A DNA stretch of 64,000 bases from an uncultured Prevotellaceae bacterium (GTDB lineage Bacteria > Bacteroidota > Bacteroidia > Bacteroidales > Bacteroidaceae), in assembly GCA_900314755.1 (NCBI GenBank), contig OMWH01000001.1:62001-126000 (forward strand), read 5' to 3'. The position numbers and the translations under genes were made by a program. Positions within the stretch are counted from its first letter, which is position 1, and every line of letters begins with the position of its first letter. Below the pieces are notes generated by a model that saw only the letters and a list, made by a program, of their open reading frames with translations, was not told where the DNA came from and did no database searches. Positions 24,930-33,145 of this stretch are shown here, piece by piece.

Positions 24930-25090
24930 GGTGACGGTGACGGTTACAGTTTAGTGAAATCGTACTGAAAAGGTTGACTATAACTTTTACTATATATAAT
25001 ATATATATTATATATAGTAATATAAATATACATGTTTTATTCGCATTTTGGGATTCTCATTTTTGGAAAACTGTAACCGTCACCGTCACC
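24930..25090. repeat. 23-bp perfect inverted repeat enclosing a 34-bp AT palindrome
   Basis: The left arm 24930-24952 and the right arm 25068-25090 are perfect complements over 23 bases (core GTGACGGTGACGGTTACAG). Nearly centred between them, 24987-25020 is a perfect 34-bp palindrome made only of A, T and two each of C and G at its ends (TTAC...GTAA). A 17-codon frame (24901-24954) reads into the left arm and ends VVTVTVTV; it is unlikely to be a gene. The element sits in a 690-bp gap. Confidence 0.85.
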
Positions 25091-25134
25091 GTTTTTATTG
25101 TGCACGTTTTCGTACACGTTTGGGACAGGAACTC

Positions 25135-25165
25135 TTGACATCGCATGTTAAATGTTGTACCTTCG
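25135..25165 (+). promoter_or_regulatory. promoter TTG-N20-TACCTTCG
   Basis: TTG at 25135-25137 and TACCTTCG at 25158-25165 are 20 bases apart, the usual Bacteroidota spacing; the -7 box differs from TAnnTTTG at one base. The predicted transcript starts near 25172 and would carry the three hairpin units and the small frame at 25305. Confidence 0.5.
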
Positions 25166-25184
25166 CATTGTCAACGGAAGGAAG

Positions 25185-25243
25185 TCAGTTACCGACTGAA
25201 GGACGCTCAGTTACCGACTGAAGGGTGCTCAGTTACCGACTGA
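25185..25243 (+). repeat. three tandem 22-bp units with TCAGT-n5-ACTGA dyads (array B)
   Basis: TCAGTTACCGACTGA occurs at 25185-25199, 25207-25221 and 25229-25243, each 22 bases apart. Each can form a 5-bp hairpin with loop TACCG. The spacers AAGGACGC and AAGGGTGC are similar. The array lies in the leader of the predicted 25172-25449 transcript. Confidence 0.85.
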
Positions 25244-25304
25244 TTCCAGCGACAGTGCGCACAACCAATTAACCCAATTAACAAACCCTTAAACACAAAA
25301 CATT

Positions 25305-25394
25305 ATGGCAGTAAACAATCCGCAATTCCAGATCAATGTTCGTAAGAACCTGAACCTCCGTTCCACCACCTTAGGGGTAACTTCGTGCATGTAA
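25305..25394 (+). pseudogene. 29-codon remnant ending like a smalltalk protein
   Basis: A frame of 29 codons starts MAVNNPQFQINVRKN and ends TTLGVTSCM. The last nine residues match what I recall as the C-terminus of the tiny Bacteroidales 'smalltalk' proteins (usually about 30 residues, ending ATTLGVTSC), which normally follow a gene for an HU-like DNA-binding protein. The first part does not look like a smalltalk N-terminus and could be the start of the upstream HU-like gene. The likely history is a deletion fusing two neighbouring genes. Promoter and terminator are both still present. The name is from memory and needs a database search. Confidence 0.4.
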
Positions 25395-25418
25395 AACACA
25401 CGCCGGGAAGGCATTTAG

Positions 25419-25449
25419 AGTCCTGTTATGCGCAAACAGGGCTTTTTTT
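25419..25449 (+). terminator. intrinsic terminator
   Basis: Stem AGTCCTGTT (25419-25427) pairs with AACAGGGCT (25435-25443) with one G-T wobble, loop of 7, then an uninterrupted T-run to 25449. It ends the short transcript that starts near 25172. Confidence 0.8.
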
Positions 25450-25489
25450 ATTGTTAATTAGGTTAAATTAAGTTAATTCCTCTCCCTAA

Positions 25490-25524
25490 TTGCAGACAAC
25501 TTATATACATTTTTATTATCTTTG
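25490..25524 (+). promoter_or_regulatory. promoter of fimbrial locus 1
   Basis: TATCTTTG at 25517-25524 is a perfect -7 box; TTG at 25490-25492 is a possible -33 element, though its 24-base spacing is longer than usual. The predicted leader to the ATG at 25570 is about 40 bases. Confidence 0.6.
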
Positions 25525-25569
25525 TAAAAATTTGGTATGAATAACTGTTAAAATCAACCAGAGTGGAGT

Positions 25570-25623
25570 ATGGGATTAACGAAAAATAAGATATTGTTGA
25601 AAGTTTTTTGTCAGCATGCTTGA
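25570..25623 (+). other. out-of-frame signal-peptide start of the DUF3575-OmpA gene
   Basis: ATG at 25570 reads MGLTKNKILLKVFCQHA and stops at 25621. One more T in the run of six T (25604-25609) would join it to the downstream frame as MGLTKNKILLKVFLSACLML and TATDTMAQQ, a full signal peptide. As written, the gene has no ATG with a proper signal sequence in frame. Confidence 0.7.
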
Positions 25624-26906
25624 TGTTGACAGCAACAGATACGATGGCGCAGCAGGTGACCATCAGTAATAACCTGCTCTATGACGCATGGCTGACCCCC
25701 AACCTCCGGATGGGCGTTCGTCTGGCTCCCCACTGGTCGATGGGTGTGACGGCAGGTTACCGTCCCTGGCCGACCGACGACCACAAGTCGAAGAAGTGGA
25801 AGCACCTGCTGGTGTCCCCCGACCTTCGCTATTGGACAGACTCCGTCAATGTGCATCATTTCTTCGGTGTCAACCTGATCTACAGCCATTACAACGTTGC
25901 CGAAGTCAAATTTCCTTTTGGACTTTACAAGAGTGTCCGTAACGAGCGCCGTCAGGGAGACCTCGGTGCCCTCGGCATCTATTACGGTTATTCCTGGCCC
26001 CTGGGTCGTCATTGGAATATCGAGGCACTGATAGGAGCCGCTGTCGGCTATACCAAGTACAACCGCTACGAGTGCGGTGAGTGTGGTACGAAGATCGGTG
26101 AGGACAAGAAGTGGTTTGCCATGCCGCAGGCTGCCCTGAACATCGTGTTCAACATCCCTGGCAGACCGAAGAAAGTCGCTCAGCCTGTTGTCGAGCCTGT
26201 AGAACCTGTCCAGCCCGTCATCCAGCAGGAACCGGAACTGCCGAAGGAGACCCAGACAGTCGTTGTTAAGCCCGAGCCCGTGGAGCCGGCGGTTCATCAG
26301 CTTGCCAAGGAGTATCCCGTCCTTGCCCATATCTCCGAGTATAAGGCTTACGACCGCAGTCAGGTGCTGCGTCGTGACCAGCGTGCCCTGTTCGTGTACT
26401 TCCCCATGGGGAAGACCGACATCCGTCCCGAGTGGCGTGACAACCAGCAGACCCTCGACCAGATCGTGGAGGCAACGAAGAAACTGCTTACCCTCGACGA
26501 TGCCCAGCTCAGTAAGATACAGATTGTGGGACTTGCCTCCTTCGATGGTAGTGTGAAACTCAATGCGAAGATTGCACAGGGACGTGCCGATGCCCTGAAG
26601 AAATACATCCAGGACCGTCTTGCCGTCAGCGACGATCAGTTTGAGGTATCCTATGGCGGTGAGGACTGGGCAGACTTCCGCGACCAGATCGAGGAGGAGA
26701 TTGCCAATGGCAGCAGTAAGAGTGCCGAGCTCCGGAAGGTTCTGGAGATTATCGACAATGAACCGGACCTCGCCCGTCGTGAGCAGAAGATTCGCAAGCT
26801 GCACTATGGGCATACCTATCAGTACATCAAGGAGCACCTTCTTGCCGACCAGCGTAACTCCGGCTATCTGAGGGTCTACTTCGATTATGTGGATGGAACT
26901 AAATAG
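25608..26906 (+). CDS. DUF3575 outer-membrane barrel fused to OmpA-like domain (fimbrial locus 1)
   Basis: The in-frame part codes about 430 residues. The N-terminal half (to about 185) is DUF3575-like: VTISNNLLYDAWLTPNLRMG, SPDLRYW and an outer-membrane-barrel pattern, with the paired cysteines YECGECG. A Pro/Glu/Val linker (about 187-240) follows, then an OmpA-like peptidoglycan-binding domain (VYFPMGKTDIRP, GLASFDGSVKLNAKIAQGRADALKKYI). In Bacteroidota such proteins head FimA/Mfa-type pilus operons. The frame begins at TTG in the middle of a signal peptide whose start lies in another frame at 25570: a frameshift, slippage switch or sequencing error. The pilin gene follows after 20 bases. 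Confidence 0.8.
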   Translation: MSACLMLTATDTMAQQVTISNNLLYDAWLTPNLRMGVRLAPHWSMGVTAGYRPWPTDDHKSKKWKHLLVSPDLRYWTDSVNVHHFFGVNLIYSHYNVAEVKFPFGLYKSVRNERRQGDLGALGIYYGYSWPLGRHWNIEALIGAAVGYTKYNRYECGECGTKIGEDKKWFAMPQAALNIVFNIPGRPKKVAQPVVEPVEPVQPVIQQEPELPKETQTVVVKPEPVEPAVHQLAKEYPVLAHISEYKAYDRSQVLRRDQRALFVYFPMGKTDIRPEWRDNQQTLDQIVEATKKLLTLDDAQLSKIQIVGLASFDGSVKLNAKIAQGRADALKKYIQDRLAVSDDQFEVSYGGEDWADFRDQIEEEIANGSSKSAELRKVLEIIDNEPDLARREQKIRKLHYGHTYQYIKEHLLADQRNSGYLRVYFDYVDGTK

Positions 26907-26926
26907 AAACAAAATATATTCCGAAT

Positions 26927-29233
26927 ATGAAAAAGTTTAAGATTTTTGCTTATGCTGGTGCGATAGCACTGCTGAGCATGACAGCTTTCTCCGCTTGTTC
27001 GTCAAGTGATGACTTAGCTGAAGGTACACCCCCGAATCCTAGTGCTGAGGGGAGTGATGTTAATGTAAACTTCGTGTTTAACGTTTCTACGTCGAATGAG
27101 CCTACCAATGCACCGAGTGACTCACGTACTATGCGTATGAGTTCTGCTAATACGCAGGCATCTGTAGCTGAAGCCTTCCGTGGTATCAACAATGCCTATC
27201 TGCTTTCGTTGAATAATGCCAATGGTGATGGTAAATACGTCACTACTACAACAGTCGGGACCGATCTCATCAGTTTGGGAACCGTGATAGGTGCTAATAA
27301 GTTGAATCCTAATGCCACCGAAACATCTGGTGATGTCGCTAAGTCACACCGCGTGCTGCAGCTCAGTCTGCAGTCAGGTACCAACAACCTGATGCTCTGG
27401 GGTAAAGCCATTAAAGACGGAACCGATGCCGCACAGGGTAAAATCACCATGGATATCAAGCAGAATCTGGCTGATACTAAGATTTCTATGTGTAAGGTAG
27501 TGCCGGACGAAGCTTATGAGCCAGGTTCAATAGTCTATAAGGCAGTCTTAGCTCAATACCAGACGCTGATGGCTGCTGCGTTGACAACAATCATCAACAG
27601 CGGTGTTACTAGTGGGGAGGTTACCTTTGGAGGTGATACCAAGACCGTCACCATCAGCTGGAAAGACTATGTTACCGTTTCTGGTGAAGCAGGCAGTTAT
27701 AAGTTGAGCAAGCCGACAAAAGATCCTTCAGACAATACCAAGGACCTGTCATTTCTCAGCGATCGTCTTGCTTCTACTTTCGTATCACTCAACACCATTA
27801 ATGCCAACGAACTCCGTGCAGGATACGGTCTGGCTATTTCTGACATGATGCTCGACCTGATGGGAAGTATTAACCAGGTGGTTAACGCCACTCCACTAAA
27901 TATGGAGGAGGCCGTTGCTCAGGCGGTAGCAACTGCTATTAAGACAAATGTGGAGAAATTCTTCGACAAAAACCATAATTATAACTGGTTGTCACCAGCG
28001 ACTGTCAAGGCAGCAGCTACCACTGTATTAGATACTCAAAAGAACTTGATTCCCGAGGACGCCGTTAAATACAATCTTAATAATTTCCCGAAATTCTTCA
28101 ACCTGCCTAACGGTTCTGTAATCCTGCAGTTGGCGATAGAAAAAGCAGGTGATTCATATAAATATACCTATGGCTACCAGGGTAGCGTGGAGACATACGC
28201 AATGGGTGGCGGTGCTAATGACTCTTTCAACCCCGATAACTATATGTATCCTGCAGAGCTGTGCTACTTCGGTAATGCTCCTACACGTGTCACAGAAGAG
28301 ACACTGGTTGCCGGTGACTATCCCGATGGCGTAGCTAACTGGGATAACCCCAGCAGCTGGACTTCAAAGAAATGGAATCTGGGTCATGTAACAACATCCA
28401 CCCGTAGCGTTGCCATGAAGGACAACATCAACTATGGAACAGCAATGCTGAAGTCGACAGTACGCTATGGTGCACAAGTTCTTCAGGATAATAACCATAA
28501 CCTTCAGGCTCAGTGGAGCAACAATACTGTCGATGAACCAAACAACACCATCAGTGTCAGTGAGCGTGACGATCACTTTGAGTTGACAGGTATCTTGGTA
28601 GGCGGTCAGGATCCAGAAGTAGGTTGGAACTATATTGCCAAGGGTTCTTCAACAGGTTTCGGAGCCATGGTATATGACAATGTTGGTTCCATTAAAATTC
28701 CTGCTGCGGCGGCTGCTGCAGGTGGTAATGCTTCTCAGGAAATATATACACTGTTATGGGACAACTGGGATGCAAAACTGAAAGGTCAGAAACAGCGTGA
28801 TGTCTATGTAGCTCTTGAGTTCAAGAACAACTCAAAGAACTTCTTCGGTCTGAACAACCTTATCCGTAACGGTGCTACCTTCTATATCGTAGGAAAGCTG
28901 GATCCAGACAAGATCAAGAAGAATAGTACAGAGTACTACACTGCTGCAGAGGCTGCAGCAGACCGCTCGCTGGGTATCACATGGCCTACTAACTATGCTC
29001 TGCCACCATATGAAACAACAGGCGAGAACGCTGGTAAAACTATCAAGGAACGCCGTGTCTTCATGCAGGACTTTGTGACGTCTGCTACCTTTGTGATTGG
29101 AGAAACATCCCTTCAGAAGGCACTGGTGGCTGTCCCCGACCTGCGTGCCGGTCAGATATCATTGGGACTTAGCGTTGACCTGAACTGGCAGACTGGTTTA
29201 ACATACGACAGCGTAATCCTTGGTGATCAATAA
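26927..29233 (+). CDS. large Mfa1/FimA-like pilin lipoprotein
   Basis: A 768-residue precursor with signal peptide and lipobox ending at Cys24 (MTAFSAC), an acidic linker, a first beta-strand (DVNVNFVFNVS) and a possible Arg cleavage site in SRTMRMSS (Arg70). Then comes FRGINNAYLLSLN, the region where Mfa1/FimA-type folds begin. The middle includes an insertion-rich part, and the C-terminal part has the ENAGKTIKERRVFMQDFVTSATFVIGETSLQ block seen in Mfa1-like pilins. It is longer than Mfa1 (about 560). Likely the major or a large stalk subunit of a type V pilus. The FimB-like anchor follows 7 bases later. Confidence 0.82.
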   Translation: MKKFKIFAYAGAIALLSMTAFSACSSSDDLAEGTPPNPSAEGSDVNVNFVFNVSTSNEPTNAPSDSRTMRMSSANTQASVAEAFRGINNAYLLSLNNANGDGKYVTTTTVGTDLISLGTVIGANKLNPNATETSGDVAKSHRVLQLSLQSGTNNLMLWGKAIKDGTDAAQGKITMDIKQNLADTKISMCKVVPDEAYEPGSIVYKAVLAQYQTLMAAALTTIINSGVTSGEVTFGGDTKTVTISWKDYVTVSGEAGSYKLSKPTKDPSDNTKDLSFLSDRLASTFVSLNTINANELRAGYGLAISDMMLDLMGSINQVVNATPLNMEEAVAQAVATAIKTNVEKFFDKNHNYNWLSPATVKAAATTVLDTQKNLIPEDAVKYNLNNFPKFFNLPNGSVILQLAIEKAGDSYKYTYGYQGSVETYAMGGGANDSFNPDNYMYPAELCYFGNAPTRVTEETLVAGDYPDGVANWDNPSSWTSKKWNLGHVTTSTRSVAMKDNINYGTAMLKSTVRYGAQVLQDNNHNLQAQWSNNTVDEPNNTISVSERDDHFELTGILVGGQDPEVGWNYIAKGSSTGFGAMVYDNVGSIKIPAAAAAAGGNASQEIYTLLWDNWDAKLKGQKQRDVYVALEFKNNSKNFFGLNNLIRNGATFYIVGKLDPDKIKKNSTEYYTAAEAAADRSLGITWPTNYALPPYETTGENAGKTIKERRVFMQDFVTSATFVIGETSLQKALVAVPDLRAGQISLGLSVDLNWQTGLTYDSVILGDQ

Positions 29234-29240
29234 TAAGACA

Positions 29241-30302
29241 ATGAAGCATACGACGATATACGGGTATCTTCTGCTTTTCCTCACGGCATTGTCGTTGACA
29301 GCATGCTCATCGTACATCGATGATGACTTGAGCGACTGTCCGCCCGATATACCGGACGAGAAGGACTTTGAACTGACGTATGAGCTGCGGTTGGTGACCA
29401 ATATCACCACCGAGCTTACTACGCAGCTCAATACGACAACGGACGCCCAGGTCGCTGATGCGCTACGTAACCACTTGCAAAATATCTTCACCGACTACGC
29501 CCGCGATGTGGACCTCTCGTTCTATAACACGGAGGCACCTCAAGAGCGGCTGGTACATGAACAGAAGGTGATGGATGCCAGCGAACGAAGCTATACCATC
29601 CATCTGCCGATAAGGGAGTATCAGCATCTGGCGGTGGCAAACATCAACGGTAACAACGTCGTAGGACTGAACGGCAGCGACCACTGTCCCACTGCCCAAC
29701 TGTTGACGACGACCATTGGTGAGACCATCGACTCACATACCACAGGACTCTTCACGGCACGTCAGCCGATGACGGTGCTGGAGGGTGTCAACCAGACTTT
29801 CCATGTACGGCTGTATATGGCCAACTGTGCCTCGGCACTGGTCATCGACCCTCGCGGTCATACGGTCAAGGACGTGAAGGTGTATACCACGGGTTTTGCT
29901 ACTGCCTTCAACATCAACGACAGCACATATACCTTTGCGGAGACTGCTCCTCTGGTACGTGCCTCGAGTGTTGACACCAACGTCGGCGACCTCTGTTTCT
30001 GTTCTGTCAACTTCCCCTCGAAGGAAGAGGCGCAGATGAAGACGGTGATTGAGACCGACGAGCCCTTCGATACCGACGAGTCTTCAACGACGTTCTGGCA
30101 GTTTAAGGTGTATGTGACGCTCGAAGATGGTACGGTGACAGAAACCGTGCTGAGTATTCGTCAGCCCCTCCGTGCGGGTCAGTTGAAGATATTAAAGGGA
30201 TGGATTGGTGACGATGGCGATGTGCATACCCATGATCAGACGGTGGGTGTCAGTGTGACGCTCAACTGGAATGACGGTGGGCATCATGACATAGACTTAT
30301 AA
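29241..30302 (+). CDS. FimB/Mfa2-like pilus anchor lipoprotein
   Basis: Starting at MKHTTIYGYLLL gives 353 residues; the longer frame from 29220 overlaps the pilin end. Signal peptide and lipobox end in LSLTAC (Cys23 or so), followed by SSYIDDDLSDCPPD, the D-L-S-D-C-P motif typical of the FimB/Mfa2 family. Mfa2 stays bound to the outer membrane and fixes pilus base and length. It has no Met-Arg processing site after the first strand, unlike the other subunits here, as expected for an anchor that is not cleaved. Next gene follows without a gap. Confidence 0.85.
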   Translation: MKHTTIYGYLLLFLTALSLTACSSYIDDDLSDCPPDIPDEKDFELTYELRLVTNITTELTTQLNTTTDAQVADALRNHLQNIFTDYARDVDLSFYNTEAPQERLVHEQKVMDASERSYTIHLPIREYQHLAVANINGNNVVGLNGSDHCPTAQLLTTTIGETIDSHTTGLFTARQPMTVLEGVNQTFHVRLYMANCASALVIDPRGHTVKDVKVYTTGFATAFNINDSTYTFAETAPLVRASSVDTNVGDLCFCSVNFPSKEEAQMKTVIETDEPFDTDESSTTFWQFKVYVTLEDGTVTETVLSIRQPLRAGQLKILKGWIGDDGDVHTHDQTVGVSVTLNWNDGGHHDIDL

Positions 30303-31991
30303 ATGAGGATGAAGGTCTTTCGTTTCACATTACACGCAATATACACAATGCTGCTGGGCATGATCATGGTATCGTGCTCAGACAGCAGTGATGTGGCGGA
30401 AGATACATCATCACCTGCCTTGGAGTGTAAGATTCTCTTCAACGTGGAAAATCCTGCCGGTATGCGTATGGCTGATGCTGTGGTGCAGACGGAGGGGCAA
30501 GCGTTCAGAGGACTGCAGAGTCTGCTGGTTATCCCCTTCAAAACTAGTTCCCCTGATGTCGCTGTTGTGGGAACAGACATACCATACCTCTCTCCGATAT
30601 CAGCTACTTCGACAAGTAGGATTGATAATACTAATTACTACTATATAGTAAAATGTCGATTGATGAGAGGAGTCAACCGTATGCTGGCCTATGCAAAGGC
30701 TACGGACTATAGCACGGACAAGAGCGTGAACGGAAGTCTTGTGACGAACCTTAGCGAACGCATGTATCCAAGTGAGGTGGAGTTTAAGTTGGAGTCGATA
30801 TGTGAAGAGGATGATGCTACGAAGGATGTATTTAAGCCTGCAAGAGACTTGGCCGACTATCTGACGGCGATTGCTACGACTCCAGGATGGAGTACTACTA
30901 CGAATTCGCAGTTGAAGGCTCTCTATCTTGCCTTCATTCACTCCGATGCTAACGGTTCGGGTATCATGGCCGGTTCGGCAAAGAATGTCGATGCGTATGT
31001 GACAGAGTTGAAGAATCAGTTGGTAGAAATAAAGAAGGCTGTATCAGGAGATGACAAAACTCTTTGTACGGCTATCATCGATAAGATAGATGATACTTCT
31101 ATAAAAGGTTGTCTTACAAACAACTATCCAGGCTCTATCGGTCTTCCCGACGGTGCTGCCGCCGTGCGTTGGATGAAGGTAGGTAACGAGTATAAGTTTA
31201 TGGTACGTACCCAATCGACCACGCTTGATAATGTCAACGGTGTCAACCGTTACGCCTATCCGCCCGAATTATGGTATTATGCCAACAGCCCTATACGTAC
31301 TTCGGCAGATGATGTGGCAAGAAGTAAATATACCGGTACGTGGAAGTATATTCTGGATAACAATTATCAGAGTGGTACGAGTGTGAATGGTTTCACACGG
31401 TCGGTAGCAGTAGAGCAGTCGATGCAATATGGTGTGGGAAGATTCCAGGTAGTGATTGATGATATACCGAATTCTCTGAAGGATGCGAAAGGTACTACAG
31501 TGAATAATACCTCAGGATTACCCATGACGGGTATTATCATAGGAGAGCAGAATACAGTAGGGTTCGATTTTACGCCCAAGGATGCCCTCCATACTCGCTT
31601 TATCTATGACTCCCAAGTAGGTGTTAAGGGTACAAACACCCTTGTGATGCAGACATTCGACGGTGAGAAGGTACCTGTGGTCATCGAATTTCAGAATAAC
31701 ATAGTGGATGAGGAAGACAAAGGGATTGCATTTACAGGTAAGGATGGTATCGTATACCCAGGATGTAAGTTCTATCTTGTCGCCATACTCAATCCAGCCA
31801 ATAAGGGGACAGGAGCCTATGCCGGTCGTGTGTTCACACAAGACTATACCACAAAGGCAACGATGAAGATCACCTCTTTGACTAATGCCTATTCGTGTAT
31901 GCCCGACCTGTTAGAGCCACGCCTTGAGATAGGAATACAAGTAGTGACGGATTGGATACAGTCGACGACAACGACGGTGAAGCTTGAATGA
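30303..31991 (+). CDS. Mfa1/fimbrillin-like lipoprotein subunit
   Basis: A 562-residue precursor: signal peptide, lipobox MIMVSC (Cys25), strand LECKILFNVENPA, then GMRMADA with a potential cleavage at Arg55, and EGQAFRGLQSLLVIPF, parallel to the 26927 pilin. Its C-terminal part (GRVFTQDYTTKATMKITSL) also resembles that pilin, so the two are paralogues. Probably an alternative stalk or accessory subunit. It starts directly after the anchor gene and overlaps the next gene by 4 bases. Confidence 0.75.
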   Translation: MRMKVFRFTLHAIYTMLLGMIMVSCSDSSDVAEDTSSPALECKILFNVENPAGMRMADAVVQTEGQAFRGLQSLLVIPFKTSSPDVAVVGTDIPYLSPISATSTSRIDNTNYYYIVKCRLMRGVNRMLAYAKATDYSTDKSVNGSLVTNLSERMYPSEVEFKLESICEEDDATKDVFKPARDLADYLTAIATTPGWSTTTNSQLKALYLAFIHSDANGSGIMAGSAKNVDAYVTELKNQLVEIKKAVSGDDKTLCTAIIDKIDDTSIKGCLTNNYPGSIGLPDGAAAVRWMKVGNEYKFMVRTQSTTLDNVNGVNRYAYPPELWYYANSPIRTSADDVARSKYTGTWKYILDNNYQSGTSVNGFTRSVAVEQSMQYGVGRFQVVIDDIPNSLKDAKGTTVNNTSGLPMTGIIIGEQNTVGFDFTPKDALHTRFIYDSQVGVKGTNTLVMQTFDGEKVPVVIEFQNNIVDEEDKGIAFTGKDGIVYPGCKFYLVAILNPANKGTGAYAGRVFTQDYTTKATMKITSLTNAYSCMPDLLEPRLEIGIQVVTDWIQSTTTTVKLE

Positions 31992-33145
31992 TGGAAGATG
32001 TAAGAAGACATATATGGTTATGGATGCAGGTCATCGGTTTGGGACTGATGACTGTGGGCTGTAGCTCTTCCGACGGTGAGGCGGAGGAGCCACAGGCTAC
32101 CTATCTTACCATCTATGTGTATTCTCCAGAGCGACCGATGCTGATGCGTAGTGAGGTCGGTCCTGTCAGTGCTGCAGCAGCAGAGAGTAAGGTGAATAAG
32201 TTGCAGATATGGGTGTTCGAGAGTGGTTCCGGCAAGAAGGTAGGATATCTGGAGAAAACAGATACCGAGGCCCTCAACGGTGCTGCCGGTGCTACCTATC
32301 AGATAAAGGTTGACGATGACTTCGCACGCAACAAGCCACAAGTTGATGTCTATGTGTTGGCTAATGTCTATGTTGATAACTGCGGTACTTCCTTTACTGA
32401 GACGAGCAGTCGTACTGATTTGAGGAATAATGCCAAGATAACAGAGAGTCACTTCGGATTGGACAACCCCGTGACGGCTGTTCCTGATAAGGAGGGATTG
32501 CCGATGTCGGGAATACTCCGCAACCAGGAGGTAATCGGTGATGCCCCCATATTGCGTATCAGTAGTGAGGGTAATATCGCTACGGTATCGTTGACACGTG
32601 CTGTATCGAAGATACGTTTCGTGTTCACTAATATTAATACGTCAGGAGCTCCTGAACTCAACATCAAGGAGATTAAACTGAACGATAAGATGATACCTAC
32701 GGAGGAATATCTGATACCGCAGACCAAAACACTGAACTACAACCAGCAACCAGTAACCATATGGACTGCAGGTACAGAACAACCTCCGGTGTATAAGGTT
32801 GACGATCCCGCCTATTATATATATAGGGGACAGACGGCGCAGGAGTATGAGAACCTCATTGATGGTCTTGTTGTTGAAGGTAATGCAGATGGTAAGACGA
32901 CGGAGATAGGTCCTTTCTATCTGCGTGAGTCAGAGAAGAAACTGGTAGGAAGTATCACGTATCAGATAGTGGGAAATAGCGAGAAAACTTCTCCCTTTAA
33001 TATGGATGCTGCAGGTGACTTCACCCGCAACCACACGTGGATAGTCTATGCATATCATTCAGGTGGTGGATATCTGCAGATGAGTACCTTGTATGTAAAG
33101 AATTGGAATGAAAGGAACGTTAATCATGATGTATATAACTGGTAA
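31988..33145 (+). CDS. fimbrillin-like accessory lipoprotein (possible tip subunit)
   Basis: A 385-residue precursor with lipobox GLMTVGC (Cys25), strand ATYLTIYVYSPE, then PMLMRSEVG with Arg54 as a potential processing site and VNKLQIWVFESGSGKKVGYL, which is the usual start of the first pilin domain. The C-terminus TLYVKNWNERNVNHDVYNW resembles FimC/FimE- or Mfa3/4-type accessory fimbrillins. Exact position in the pilus is unknown. ATGA overlap with the previous gene indicates coupling. Confidence 0.7.
   Translation: MMEDVRRHIWLWMQVIGLGLMTVGCSSSDGEAEEPQATYLTIYVYSPERPMLMRSEVGPVSAAAAESKVNKLQIWVFESGSGKKVGYLEKTDTEALNGAAGATYQIKVDDDFARNKPQVDVYVLANVYVDNCGTSFTETSSRTDLRNNAKITESHFGLDNPVTAVPDKEGLPMSGILRNQEVIGDAPILRISSEGNIATVSLTRAVSKIRFVFTNINTSGAPELNIKEIKLNDKMIPTEEYLIPQTKTLNYNQQPVTIWTAGTEQPPVYKVDDPAYYIYRGQTAQEYENLIDGLVVEGNADGKTTEIGPFYLRESEKKLVGSITYQIVGNSEKTSPFNMDAAGDFTRNHTWIVYAYHSGGGYLQMSTLYVKNWNERNVNHDVYNW

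Noticed and set aside
24901-24954. 17-codon gene ending VVTVTVTV
   Set aside because: Its second half is simply the left arm of the inverted repeat; no start signal or homologue is known to me.
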